Translations under genes and position numbers: made by a program | Shown: piece by piece, positions 45,154 to 53,287 of the stretch | Numbering within the stretch: position 1 is the stretch's first letter | Layout: each line of letters starts with the position of its first letter | Notes under the pieces: generated by a model | The model's database searches: none | What the model saw: the letters and a program-made list of their open reading frames with translations, nothing else | What the model was told of the DNA's origin: nothing | NCBI GenBank assembly: GCA_965657505.1 | Contig: CBFHON010000003.1 | Coordinates: 1 to 64,000 of the forward strand | Source of the DNA: TMED109 sp002171375 | GTDB taxonomy: Bacteria > Pseudomonadota > Alphaproteobacteria > TMED109 | Direction: 5' to 3' | Length of the DNA: 64,000 nt

Positions 45154-45741
45154 TTATTTTCTAGCCATATTATGATATTCAGCGTTAGGCCGCATATCAG
45201 TTCCAACTGCTATTCTATTTGACATATTGAAGAAGCTAGCTACTTCTACTATTTCAAGTATTTCTTCATCTGAAAAATTTGCTTTACGTAGTATATTTCT
45301 ATCTGAATTTTCTACTTTACTTGGCGTTTCTGTAAGCTTATAGGAAAAATCTAAAATTAATCTTTGCCTTTCACTTATGCTTGCAGACCTATAGTTTATC
45401 ATTAATTCATCACCAAGTATCTGATCGTTACTAAGTTGTCTTACTGCTGCACCATGTGCAATTAAACAATAGAAACATTTATTACAACTAGACACTACTA
45501 CTGCAATCATTTCACGTTCTAATTTTGTTAAATATCCCTCTTTTATCATTAACCTATTATAAAAGTTAACAAAGTTTCTTAATCTTTCTTTATCGGAAGC
45601 ATTTGCTAATATTACATTAGGAACCATACCTAATTTTTCTTTACATACTTCAATATATCTTGTCATTTCTTCATCAAGTATATCTAATTTAGGTTCAATA
45701 TCTAAATCCCAAATATAATTATTTTCTTCTTTATTTTTCAT
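45154..45741 (-). CDS. Peroxidase-related AhpD-like protein
   Basis: Member of the carboxymuconolactone decarboxylase/AhpD superfamily, longer peroxidase-related subgroup (195 aa). Seen: CNKCFYCLIAHG with Cys89-x-x-Cys92 and His96 as the likely redox site, plus an extra Cys86. The second helical half (about 130-185) contains FSDEEILEIVEVASFFNMSNR. It probably reduces peroxides through a disulfide cycle, but electron donor and substrate are unknown. It overlaps the aroC stop by 11 bases. Confidence 0.83.
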   Translation of the reverse strand: MKNKEENNYIWDLDIEPKLDILDEEMTRYIEVCKEKLGMVPNVILANASDKERLRNFVNFYNRLMIKEGYLTKLEREMIAVVVSSCNKCFYCLIAHGAAVRQLSNDQILGDELMINYRSASISERQRLILDFSYKLTETPSKVENSDRNILRKANFSDEEILEIVEVASFFNMSNRIAVGTDMRPNAEYHNMARK

Positions 45742-46834
45742 TTTTTAAATTCCTAGTGATAGCTATATGTTGTAAAGCATGATCAGCTAACACTATAGCA
45801 ATCATTGCTTCACCAACTGGTACAGCCCTTATTCCTACACATGGATCATGTCTACCTTTTGTAATTATATTTGTTTCTTTTTTATTTTTAGTTATTGTTT
45901 TTCTTGCATGTAAAATTGAACTTGTTGGTTTTACTACAAATCTACTAATGATATCCTGTCCTGAGGAAATACCTCCTAAAATTCCCCCTGCATGATTAGA
46001 TAAAAATTTTACATTTTTGTTTTTATCTATTCTTATTTCATCTGCATTAGTTTCCCCTGTAAAGTCAACTACAGAAAAACCATCACCTATTTCTACCCCT
46101 TTTACAGCATTTATACTCATAAGAGCGCTTGCAATGTTTGCATCTAGTTTTTGATAAATAGGATCTCCCAATCCTACAGGCACATTCTTCGCTATTATTT
46201 CTATTATAGCGCCACAAGATAATCCTTTTTTTCTTATATCAGTTAAATAATTTTCCCAAATAGGAACTGAAGTTTTATCTCCACAAAAAAAATGATTTTT
46301 ACTAATATTATTTTTATTCCATTTTTTTTTATCTATTTTATGCATACCTAGTTGTATTACCGAACCAATAATCTCAACTTTTTTACCTATTACTTTAGAA
46401 AGGACTTTCTTCGCAACTGCACCTGCTGCAACCCTCATAGCTGTTTCTCGTGCAGAAGATCTTCCTCCACCTCTATAATCTCTGATTCTATATTTTTCTT
46501 GATAGGTATAATCTGCATGAGAAGGTCTATAAATATCCTTAATATCTTGGTAATCTTTAGTTTTTTGGTCTTCATTTTTAATTAATAAAGCTATCGGTGT
46601 TCCCGTTGTTTTTCCTTCAAAAACTCCTGAAGATATTCTCACAATATCTTTTTCTTTTCTTTGTGTTACAAATTTAGAGGAGCCTGGCTTTCTTTTATTT
46701 AGATCATGTTGAATATCTTCCGGAGTTAATTTAATTCCAGGAGGTACTCCATCTATAACGCATCCTATTTCTGGTCCATGACTTTCACCAAAAGTAGTGT
46801 ATCTAAAAATATTACCAAAAGAGTTACTGGCCAT
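45731..46834 (-). CDS. aroC: Chorismate synthase
   Basis: FMN-dependent enzyme converting EPSP to chorismate, the last shared step to aromatic amino acids. Seen: FGESHGPEIGCVIDGVPPG at the N-terminus, RKPGSSKFVTQRKE, the FMN-binding RGGGRSSARETAMRVAAGA, GGISSGQDIISRFVVKPTSSI, and RHDPCVGIRAVPVGEAM near the end. Length 367 aa is normal. It follows fabI by two bases. Confidence 0.95.
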   Translation of the reverse strand: MASNSFGNIFRYTTFGESHGPEIGCVIDGVPPGIKLTPEDIQHDLNKRKPGSSKFVTQRKEKDIVRISSGVFEGKTTGTPIALLIKNEDQKTKDYQDIKDIYRPSHADYTYQEKYRIRDYRGGGRSSARETAMRVAAGAVAKKVLSKVIGKKVEIIGSVIQLGMHKIDKKKWNKNNISKNHFFCGDKTSVPIWENYLTDIRKKGLSCGAIIEIIAKNVPVGLGDPIYQKLDANIASALMSINAVKGVEIGDGFSVVDFTGETNADEIRIDKNKNVKFLSNHAGGILGGISSGQDIISRFVVKPTSSILHARKTITKNKKETNIITKGRHDPCVGIRAVPVGEAMIAIVLADHALQHIAITRNLKNEK

Positions 46835-46836
46835 TA

Positions 46837-47679
46837 CTATACAACCGATATATCTGGAGCATCTGGGGATTTCATTCCAACAACATGATAACCAGAATCA
46901 ACATGTAAAATCTCACCAGTAGTTCCAGACGATAAATTTGATAAAAGAAATAATGCTGCTCCTCCTACATCATCTAAATTAGTATTTCTTTTAAGAGGGG
47001 CATTATATTCATTCCATTTAAGAATATATCTAAAATCACCAATACCTGAAGCCGCTAAAGTTTTGACTGGTCCAGCTGAAATACCATTAACTCTTATTTC
47101 TCTTCCACCCAGATCAGCAGCAAGGTACATAACACTGGCCTCTAGTGCCGCTTTGGCAACACCCATTACATTATAATGTGGAATTACTTTTTCTGCTCCA
47201 TAGTAAGACAGTGTTATCATACTTCCACCATCATTCATTATATTTGAGGCATAATTTGCTACTGCTGTAAAAGAATAACAGGAAATGTCCATAGATTGTA
47301 AAAAGTTCTTTCTAGATGTTTCTATATACTTACCTTTAAGCTCTTCTTTGTCAGAATAGGCAATTGCATGAACAATGTAGTCTATTTTCCCATATTTTTT
47401 ATAAATTTTATCAAATGTATCTTTTATAGATTTTTCATCTGATACGTCACATTCAAAAGTATCTCTAGCATTTGCTTTTTCAGCAAGAGGAACGATCCTT
47501 TTCTTTAACGCTTCTCCTTGGTAGGTTAAAATTATATCCGCACCGTTATCAGATAAAGTTTTTGTCACTCCCCATGCCAGTGATCTTTCATTTGCAACCC
47601 CCATTACAATTCCAATTTTATTTTTCATAATATTACTGTTAACTATAGGTTCTTGTTTTGAATTGTTTTTTGAGTCCAT
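46837..47679 (-). CDS. fabI: Enoyl-[acyl-carrier-protein] reductase (NADH)
   Basis: Reduces trans-2-enoyl-ACP in the last step of each fatty acid elongation round. Short-chain dehydrogenase fold with GIVMGVANERSLAWGV (cofactor loop), HAIAYSDKEELKG, and YNVMGVAKAALEASV carrying the FabI-type Tyr-x6-Lys pair. Length is 280 aa; family members usually begin near the second Met (47628). AGGA lies just before the ATG at 47679 while none precedes 47628, so I keep the longer form with a 17-residue polar lead. Divergent from pdxH. Confidence 0.93.
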   Translation of the reverse strand: MDSKNNSKQEPIVNSNIMKNKIGIVMGVANERSLAWGVTKTLSDNGADIILTYQGEALKKRIVPLAEKANARDTFECDVSDEKSIKDTFDKIYKKYGKIDYIVHAIAYSDKEELKGKYIETSRKNFLQSMDISCYSFTAVANYASNIMNDGGSMITLSYYGAEKVIPHYNVMGVAKAALEASVMYLAADLGGREIRVNGISAGPVKTLAASGIGDFRYILKWNEYNAPLKRNTNLDDVGGAALFLLSNLSSGTTGEILHVDSGYHVVGMKSPDAPDISVV

Positions 47680-47816
47680 ATTTTTTCCTAGTATAAATAA
47701 ATTATTTTTTAAAGAATATGTTTTTGATTTAATTATTATAAAAAATTTAATAAAAATTATCTAATTAAGAATATTATCCTATATAATATTATATAAATAA
47801 ATATATAAGGATTGTC

Positions 47817-48419
47817 ATGAAAAGTGAAGAGTTTAAAAAGTTTTCTGACCCTATGAAGCTTTTTTCTTTATGGTTAGATGAAGCAAAAAATAAAGAAATT
47901 AATGATTATAATGCGTGTTGTCTGGCAACTTGTGATGCAGCCGGCATACCTTCTGCGAGAATGATTCTTTTAAAAAAATTTGATGAAAGAGGCTTTGTTT
48001 TTTTCACTAATTTGCAAAGCAGAAAGGCAAAAGAATTTGAGAGAAATGTTAGAGTTGCATTATGTTTTCATTGGAAGTCTCTTAAAAAACAAATAAGAAT
48101 TGAGGGGCCATTATTAGAACTACCTAAAAATGAAGCTGATACATATTTTCAAAGTAGAGCGAGAGATAGTCAAATAGGTGCTTGGGCAAGTCAACAATCA
48201 AGCTATCTACCTAAAGGCTATAAAAGTTTAGAAGAAAAAATAGAATTTTATGAAAGTAAGTTTAAAAATCAGGTTGTTCCTAGACCTAGTTTTTGGGGTG
48301 GTAGAATAGTTGTCCCAGAAAGAATAGAATTTTGGAAAGATGTAAAAAACAGATTACATGAAAGGATGCTTTTTAAAGCAGATAATGAGAATTGGCTTAA
48401 AGAATATTTGTACCCATAA
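47817..48419 (+). CDS. pdxH: Pyridoxamine 5'-phosphate oxidase
   Basis: FMN enzyme oxidising pyridoxine or pyridoxamine 5'-phosphate to PLP. Seen: split-barrel fold with PSARMILLKKFDERGFVFFTN, SRKAKEFERNVRVALCFHW, SRARDSQIGAWAS, and the C-terminal PSFWGGRIVVPERIEFWK with RLHERM. Length 200 aa is standard. AAGGA precedes the ATG. It abuts the convergent MaoC-like gene. SerC, encoded at 9679, also contributes to PLP synthesis. Confidence 0.94.
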   Translation: MKSEEFKKFSDPMKLFSLWLDEAKNKEINDYNACCLATCDAAGIPSARMILLKKFDERGFVFFTNLQSRKAKEFERNVRVALCFHWKSLKKQIRIEGPLLELPKNEADTYFQSRARDSQIGAWASQQSSYLPKGYKSLEEKIEFYESKFKNQVVPRPSFWGGRIVVPERIEFWKDVKNRLHERMLFKADNENWLKEYLYP

Positions 48420-48878
48420 TTAACTTGAAGGATATAAAACTCCTAAAGTTTCAGCCACACATGCTGGTTTATCTTCTCCCTCAATTTCTATAGTAAGCTC
48501 ATTTTTTATTTTAAAGCCAGATTTAGAAGGAGTGACTTCTAATAGCTTAAAAGAGCCTCTTAAATTAGATCCCGCTTTTACAGGAGATAAGAATCTTACT
48601 TTATCTAATCCATAATTAACAGAGTGAGCTATATTCTTAACTTCATATGTATTATAACTCATCCAAGGAGCTAAGGATAAAGTTAAAAATCCATGGGCTA
48701 TTGTAGAGCCAAAAGGACCTTTCTTAGATTTTTCTTCATCTAAATGTATCCATTGGTAATCTTCCGTCGCTTTGGCAAATTCATTAATTCTATTTTGTGA
48801 AACATTGACCCATGGGCTTTTACCTGTAATTTTTCCTATATATTCTTTAAGTTCTTCTATGGATTCTAAAGTAATCAT
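48420..48878 (-). CDS. MaoC-like (R)-specific enoyl-CoA hydratase family protein
   Basis: Hotdog-fold dehydratase. Seen: the hydratase 2 motif in ATEDYQWIHLDEEKS with the catalytic Asp and His (about 41-47), followed by GSTIAHGFLTLSLAPWM. Length 152 aa fits single-domain MaoC proteins that hydrate enoyl-CoA to the (R)-3-hydroxy form. Substrate is unknown; the fatty-acid oxidation operon about 0.5 kb away may be related. GAGGAG precedes the ATG. Confidence 0.85.
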   Translation of the reverse strand: MITLESIEELKEYIGKITGKSPWVNVSQNRINEFAKATEDYQWIHLDEEKSKKGPFGSTIAHGFLTLSLAPWMSYNTYEVKNIAHSVNYGLDKVRFLSPVKAGSNLRGSFKLLEVTPSKSGFKIKNELTIEIEGEDKPACVAETLGVLYPSS

Positions 48879-48974
48879 CTAAATCTCCTCGTATTGAATT
48901 TTTTGAGTATTATATTATATCAATATTTACATATATACCTAATATGTTTTATAAAATAAATTATAGGATATTAA

Positions 48975-49349
48975 ATGACCACTATAAAAAGAAATAAACT
49001 CACTGATCAACAATTTGCTGTAGCTAGAGAAGGCGCAACTGAACCTCCATTTAGTGGAGTATATAATGATGAAAAAAGAAAAGGTATTTATCTTTGTGTC
49101 ACATGTGACCAAAAACTATTTGATTCAAAAACTAAATATGAAAGTGGTTCAGGTTGGCCCGCTTTTTATGCCCCATATAACGAAGCAAATATAGTTAATA
49201 TTCAGGACAGCTCACATGGTATGATTAGAACTGAAGTAAAATGTAGTAAATGTGATTCACATTTAGGGCATGTTTTTCCTGATGGACCTCAGCCTACGGG
49301 ATTAAGATATTGTATTAATTCTATTGTGCTGAACTTTATTGAAGAATAA
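48975..49349 (+). CDS. msrB: Peptide-methionine (R)-S-oxide reductase
   Basis: Repairs R-sulfoxides of methionine in oxidised proteins. Seen: zinc-binding Cys pairs (CVTCDQKLF and CSKCDSHLGHVF), substrate motif YESGSGWPAFYAP, and the catalytic Cys in GLRYCINSIVLNF. Length 124 aa is short but complete and cytoplasmic, since no signal is present. AGGA lies eight bases before the ATG. It ends two bases before the convergent FadJ-like gene. Confidence 0.94.
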   Translation: MTTIKRNKLTDQQFAVAREGATEPPFSGVYNDEKRKGIYLCVTCDQKLFDSKTKYESGSGWPAFYAPYNEANIVNIQDSSHGMIRTEVKCSKCDSHLGHVFPDGPQPTGLRYCINSIVLNFIEE

Positions 49350-49351
49350 TA

Positions 49352-50860
49352 TTAAATAGTTTTAATTATATTTATGATCTTTTCGTTAAGTACAAACCTT
49401 GATCCTAGAGTTTTTGCATATTCATCATTTTCATTTATGAATTCATTAATTCCATTTCTTTTTACCCATTGAAAGGCTCCTCCAGTCCATACTGGAAATC
49501 CAATATTTTTTAAAACCATATAGTCACATAACTCAGGATTTTTAAAATCAGAATATTTAAAATAATTATAAAAAATATTGTTTATAGAACTATATAGAAG
49601 TCTTTTTTCAACTTCTTTGACAGATGGTTGAATTTTAGACATAGGAACCAGATCAGTTAAATCAGGCCATAAGTTTTTCTTACCGTCTTTATAATCATAA
49701 AATCCTTTATTGTTTGATAAACCGTTTCTATTAATTTTTTGCATTGATCTAATTAGTGAAGCAGTTGATGCATCGGTTGAGTCCAGTTGATTTATTACAC
49801 ATTGTATTTCTAGCTTATCAGCAAATTCTAGAGGCCCACTTTTAAAATCTAATCTTCTTCCAGCATTTTCAATTAAAGCAGCTGAAACTCCACTCAATAA
49901 AAGTCTCACGCCTTCTGCTGCATAATTTTCTTCAAAAGAATTTTTAAATTTTTTAATCACTTCATCTTTAAATTTGCTTAAAGGGCTATGTAATACTAAT
50001 GTTTCAAACATTGACTGTGTTTCAATATTTTGGGTTAGCCAAGTAAAATTTCTCGCTTCAATTTTAAGACCAGAATTAATATCTGTATTTAATCCTTCAT
50101 AAATTGAACTAATTAATATTTTGACAGAAGGATAGTGATTGGATGTATCTGCATGTAAGGCTGCAATTTTTGTTATAAAATACCCTAAATTCTTTGCACT
50201 AAAAGGGTTAGGTTGAGAATTAATAAGCTTTTTATTATCCCAATTTTGTAATGATTGTGGATTTTTAATAATATATTCTTTAGCTTTGTTTACTAATTGA
50301 TTTTCATCTGCAATTTCATTCACCAGATTAAGTTGAAGAGCTTCTTCAGCTGATATAGTTTTATCACTTAAAAATAAATTTATACTTTCATTGATACCGA
50401 TTTGTCTTGGTAGTCTCTGAGTCCCTCCTATAGCTGGTATTATAGAATATTTTGTGTTTTTAAAGTAAAATTTAGTATCACTGCCTTCTTGAGCAATCCT
50501 ATAATGACTATGAAGAATGATCTCTAATCCACCTAGTTTAATTTTACCCTTAACTATACTTACTATAGGCTTTCCTAAAGTTTCTAATTTTCTTAGAGTC
50601 TTACTTAATTTGGTAATAGTATTAAATATTGACTCTGAATTTTCTAGTGAAAAAATAAAATTTAAATCATAATTATAGTTATAATTATTATGATCAGTAG
50701 AAATTATAATACCTTTTATATCTTTTTTATTAGAGATAAAATCTACAGCTTTTTTAAAATCATTTATGAATTCTGCATTAATTAAAGTATTCTTAGAATT
50801 TATTATAAGATTTACAATACCTTGGTCGTCATTAATGAGTTTAATATTATTTAAATTCAT
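49352..50860 (-). CDS. FadJ/FadB-like protein lacking the NAD-binding domain
   Basis: Relative of the multifunctional fatty-oxidation alpha subunit, but 502 aa instead of about 700-730. Seen: N-terminal crotonase domain (about 1-200; GGLE 110-113, IPAIGGTQRLPRQIG 141-155), the family linker ILISSIYEGLNTDINSGL (249-266), then directly the 3-hydroxyacyl-CoA dehydrogenase C-terminal part (about 305-500; SGPLEFADKL 341-350, GFYDY 386-390). The Rossmann domain with GxGxMG is missing cleanly. Of the two hydratase Glu residues, Glu113 is kept but the second (PE-V/T-K position) is Asn135. It therefore probably has no dehydrogenase and reduced or no hydratase activity. The frame is intact. It overlaps the thiolase stop by one base. 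Confidence 0.8.
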   Translation of the reverse strand: MNLNNIKLINDDQGIVNLIINSKNTLINAEFINDFKKAVDFISNKKDIKGIIISTDHNNYNYNYDLNFIFSLENSESIFNTITKLSKTLRKLETLGKPIVSIVKGKIKLGGLEIILHSHYRIAQEGSDTKFYFKNTKYSIIPAIGGTQRLPRQIGINESINLFLSDKTISAEEALQLNLVNEIADENQLVNKAKEYIIKNPQSLQNWDNKKLINSQPNPFSAKNLGYFITKIAALHADTSNHYPSVKILISSIYEGLNTDINSGLKIEARNFTWLTQNIETQSMFETLVLHSPLSKFKDEVIKKFKNSFEENYAAEGVRLLLSGVSAALIENAGRRLDFKSGPLEFADKLEIQCVINQLDSTDASTASLIRSMQKINRNGLSNNKGFYDYKDGKKNLWPDLTDLVPMSKIQPSVKEVEKRLLYSSINNIFYNYFKYSDFKNPELCDYMVLKNIGFPVWTGGAFQWVKRNGINEFINENDEYAKTLGSRFVLNEKIINIIKTI

Positions 50861-52065
50861 TAAATTCTTTCAATTATGGTTGCTGTTCCCATTCCTGCGC
50901 CAACGCATAATGTAATAAGTCCTGTAGATAAATCTCTTCTTTCTAATTCGTCTAAAACCGTTCCTAATATTATTGCACCTGTTGCACCTAAAGGATGACC
51001 AAGAGCTATAGCTCCTCCATTCACATTAACTTTTGAATGATCAATATTTAATGCTTCCATAAAACGTAAGACTACGGCCGCAAAAGCTTCATTCATTTCA
51101 AATAAATCAATATCTGAAGCTTTCATATTAGCTTTCTTTAATGCTTTTTCTGCCGAATCAGCAGGTCCGGTTAACATTATAGTTGGCTCAGAACCAATTG
51201 ATGCGAAGGACCTAATTTTAGCTCTAGCTTTTAATTCATATTTATCTGCCATCTTTTTATTACCTAGTAAAACTCCCGCAGCCCCATCAACAATTCCTGA
51301 TGAGTTACCGGCATGGTGTACGTGTTTTATAGCTTCTATTTCAGGATACTTTAAAATTGCAACATCGTTAAAACCTTGATTGCCCATTTGAGCAAATGAA
51401 GGCTCTAATGCTCCAAGTGATTGCATAGTAGTATCAGGCCTCATATATTCATCTACTTCTAGAATTGGTAAATTATTTTGATCTTTTACAGGAATAATAG
51501 AATTTTTAAATTTATTTTCTTTCCATGCTTCTGATGCTCTTTTTTGAGAACTAACGGCATAACTATCTACATCATTTCTAGTATAATTATATTTTGTAGC
51601 TAATAAATCAGCAGATATTCCCTGAGGAACAAAATACGAATTATATGCTACTTTCGGGTCTGCCATCCATGCTCCTCCTGAGCTACCCAGGGGCACTCTA
51701 GACATAGATTCAACACCACCACCTACTGATAAATCTGATTGACCAGACATTACTTGAGCTGCAGCAATGTTAACAGCTTCTAAACCTGATGCACAAAACC
51801 TGTCTACTTGTACGCCGCTCACTGTCTGATCCCATTTAGCTTCCAATACGGCTGTTCTAGCTATATCTGCACCTTGTTCTCCAACAGGATGGACACATCC
51901 TAAAACAACATCATCCACATCTTCAGTATTTAAATTATTTCTACTTTCTATAGATTTAAGAACTTTAGAAGCTAATTGTACGGGTGAAACCTCGTTTAAG
52001 GAACCACTTTTTTTCCCCTTACCTCGAGGTGTTCTAACTGTATCAAAAATTAGAGCTTCGTTCAT
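50860..52065 (-). CDS. Acetyl-CoA acyltransferase (thiolase)
   Basis: Thiolytic enzyme of the thiolase II superfamily, cleaving 3-ketoacyl-CoA or condensing acetyl-CoA. Seen: nucleophile VDRFCASGLEAVNIA with Cys91, NEAFAAVVLRFME, GGAIALGHPLGATGA with the catalytic His, and the second Cys in CVGAGMGTA. Length 401 aa is normal. Pairing with a FadJ-like gene suggests a FadI-like role in beta-oxidation. It starts 21 bases after the acyl-CoA dehydrogenase. Confidence 0.9.
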   Translation of the reverse strand: MNEALIFDTVRTPRGKGKKSGSLNEVSPVQLASKVLKSIESRNNLNTEDVDDVVLGCVHPVGEQGADIARTAVLEAKWDQTVSGVQVDRFCASGLEAVNIAAAQVMSGQSDLSVGGGVESMSRVPLGSSGGAWMADPKVAYNSYFVPQGISADLLATKYNYTRNDVDSYAVSSQKRASEAWKENKFKNSIIPVKDQNNLPILEVDEYMRPDTTMQSLGALEPSFAQMGNQGFNDVAILKYPEIEAIKHVHHAGNSSGIVDGAAGVLLGNKKMADKYELKARAKIRSFASIGSEPTIMLTGPADSAEKALKKANMKASDIDLFEMNEAFAAVVLRFMEALNIDHSKVNVNGGAIALGHPLGATGAIILGTVLDELERRDLSTGLITLCVGAGMGTATIIERI

Positions 52066-52086
52066 TTTATTCCCCTTTTTATAATA

Positions 52087-53232
52087 TTATTTAGATAAAG
52101 TACGACTAATAATTTCTTTCATGATTTCGTTAGTGCCTCCATAAATTCGCTGTACTCTTGCATCTTCCCATGATCTAGCAATTGGATACTCTCTCATATA
52201 ACCATAGCCACCATGTAATTGAACACATTCATCTACGAGTTTACACTGTAGTTCTGTTGTCCATAATTTAGCCATAGCCCCTTCAACAGCATCAAAATCA
52301 TTATTTAAATGTTTTTCTATACATTCATCAATATATATTTGGGCAACAGTCAACTCTGTTTTTAATTCTGCTAATTTAAATTTTGTGTTTTGAAATTCTG
52401 CTATTTTTTTTCCAAAAGCATTTCTTTCATTTACATATTCTATAGTCCAATCTAATGCTGCTTCTGCTGCAGCAACGGCAGAAACCGCAATAGCTAGACG
52501 CTCTTGAGGAAGTTGTTCCATCAAGTTATAAAAACCTTTACCTTTAGAACCTAAAAGGTTTGAAATAGGAAGTTTAACATTATCAAAAAATAACTCTGAT
52601 GTGTCTTGAGCTTTTAATCCAACTTTATCTAAATTTCTGCCTCTCTTAAAACCATCTCTATCTCCTTCACATATAATAAGTGAAGTACCTTTTGCACCAG
52701 AACTAGGATCAGTTTTTGCAACAACAATAATTAAATCAGCATTCTGTCCATTTGTTATAAAAGTTTTTTGTCCATTTAGTATTATTTCATCATCTGTTAT
52801 TTTTGCGTTTGTTTTAACTGATTGTAAATCACTTCCAGTGCCTGGTTCTGTCATAGCTATAGCTCCAACTAATCTACCTTCACACATTCCTGGTAACCAA
52901 CTATTTTTTTGGCTTTCTGTCCCATAGTGTAATAAATATGGAGTAACTATATCAGAATGAACTGAAATTCCTGGCCCCGTAGCACCAATCTTCATAAATT
53001 CTTCAACTATAATCACATTATATCTGAAATCTGCACCCGATCCTCCATATTCTTCAGGAACGTTAGGACATAGAATGCCAGCTGCACCAGCTTCTAACCA
53101 AAAATCTCTTGAAACAATACCTTTTTTTTCCCATTCACTATGGAAAGGTGCAACATGTTTCTTAACAAAACGTTTAACACTTTCTCTAAACATATTATGT
53201 GTCTCATCAAATATTTTTCGTTTAGTCTGCAT
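52087..53232 (-). CDS. Acyl-CoA dehydrogenase
   Basis: FAD enzyme introducing the trans-2 double bond into acyl-CoA. Seen: VPEEYGGSGADFRYNVI, AMTEPGTGSDLQSVKT and TFITNGQNADLII (FAD and substrate loops), QLHGGYGYMREYPI, and C-terminal RIYGGTNEIMKEI with the catalytic-base Glu as in short-chain enzymes. Length 381 aa is normal. Resembles long-chain-annotated proteobacterial acyl-CoA dehydrogenases; chain-length preference cannot be read from sequence. First gene of a three-gene beta-oxidation unit. Confidence 0.9.
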   Translation of the reverse strand: MQTKRKIFDETHNMFRESVKRFVKKHVAPFHSEWEKKGIVSRDFWLEAGAAGILCPNVPEEYGGSGADFRYNVIIVEEFMKIGATGPGISVHSDIVTPYLLHYGTESQKNSWLPGMCEGRLVGAIAMTEPGTGSDLQSVKTNAKITDDEIILNGQKTFITNGQNADLIIVVAKTDPSSGAKGTSLIICEGDRDGFKRGRNLDKVGLKAQDTSELFFDNVKLPISNLLGSKGKGFYNLMEQLPQERLAIAVSAVAAAEAALDWTIEYVNERNAFGKKIAEFQNTKFKLAELKTELTVAQIYIDECIEKHLNNDFDAVEGAMAKLWTTELQCKLVDECVQLHGGYGYMREYPIARSWEDARVQRIYGGTNEIMKEIISRTLSK

Positions 53233-53287
53233 TTTATAAAATCCTTAGTTTATTAATCATTTTAGATGATTGTATTGATTAAGACAA

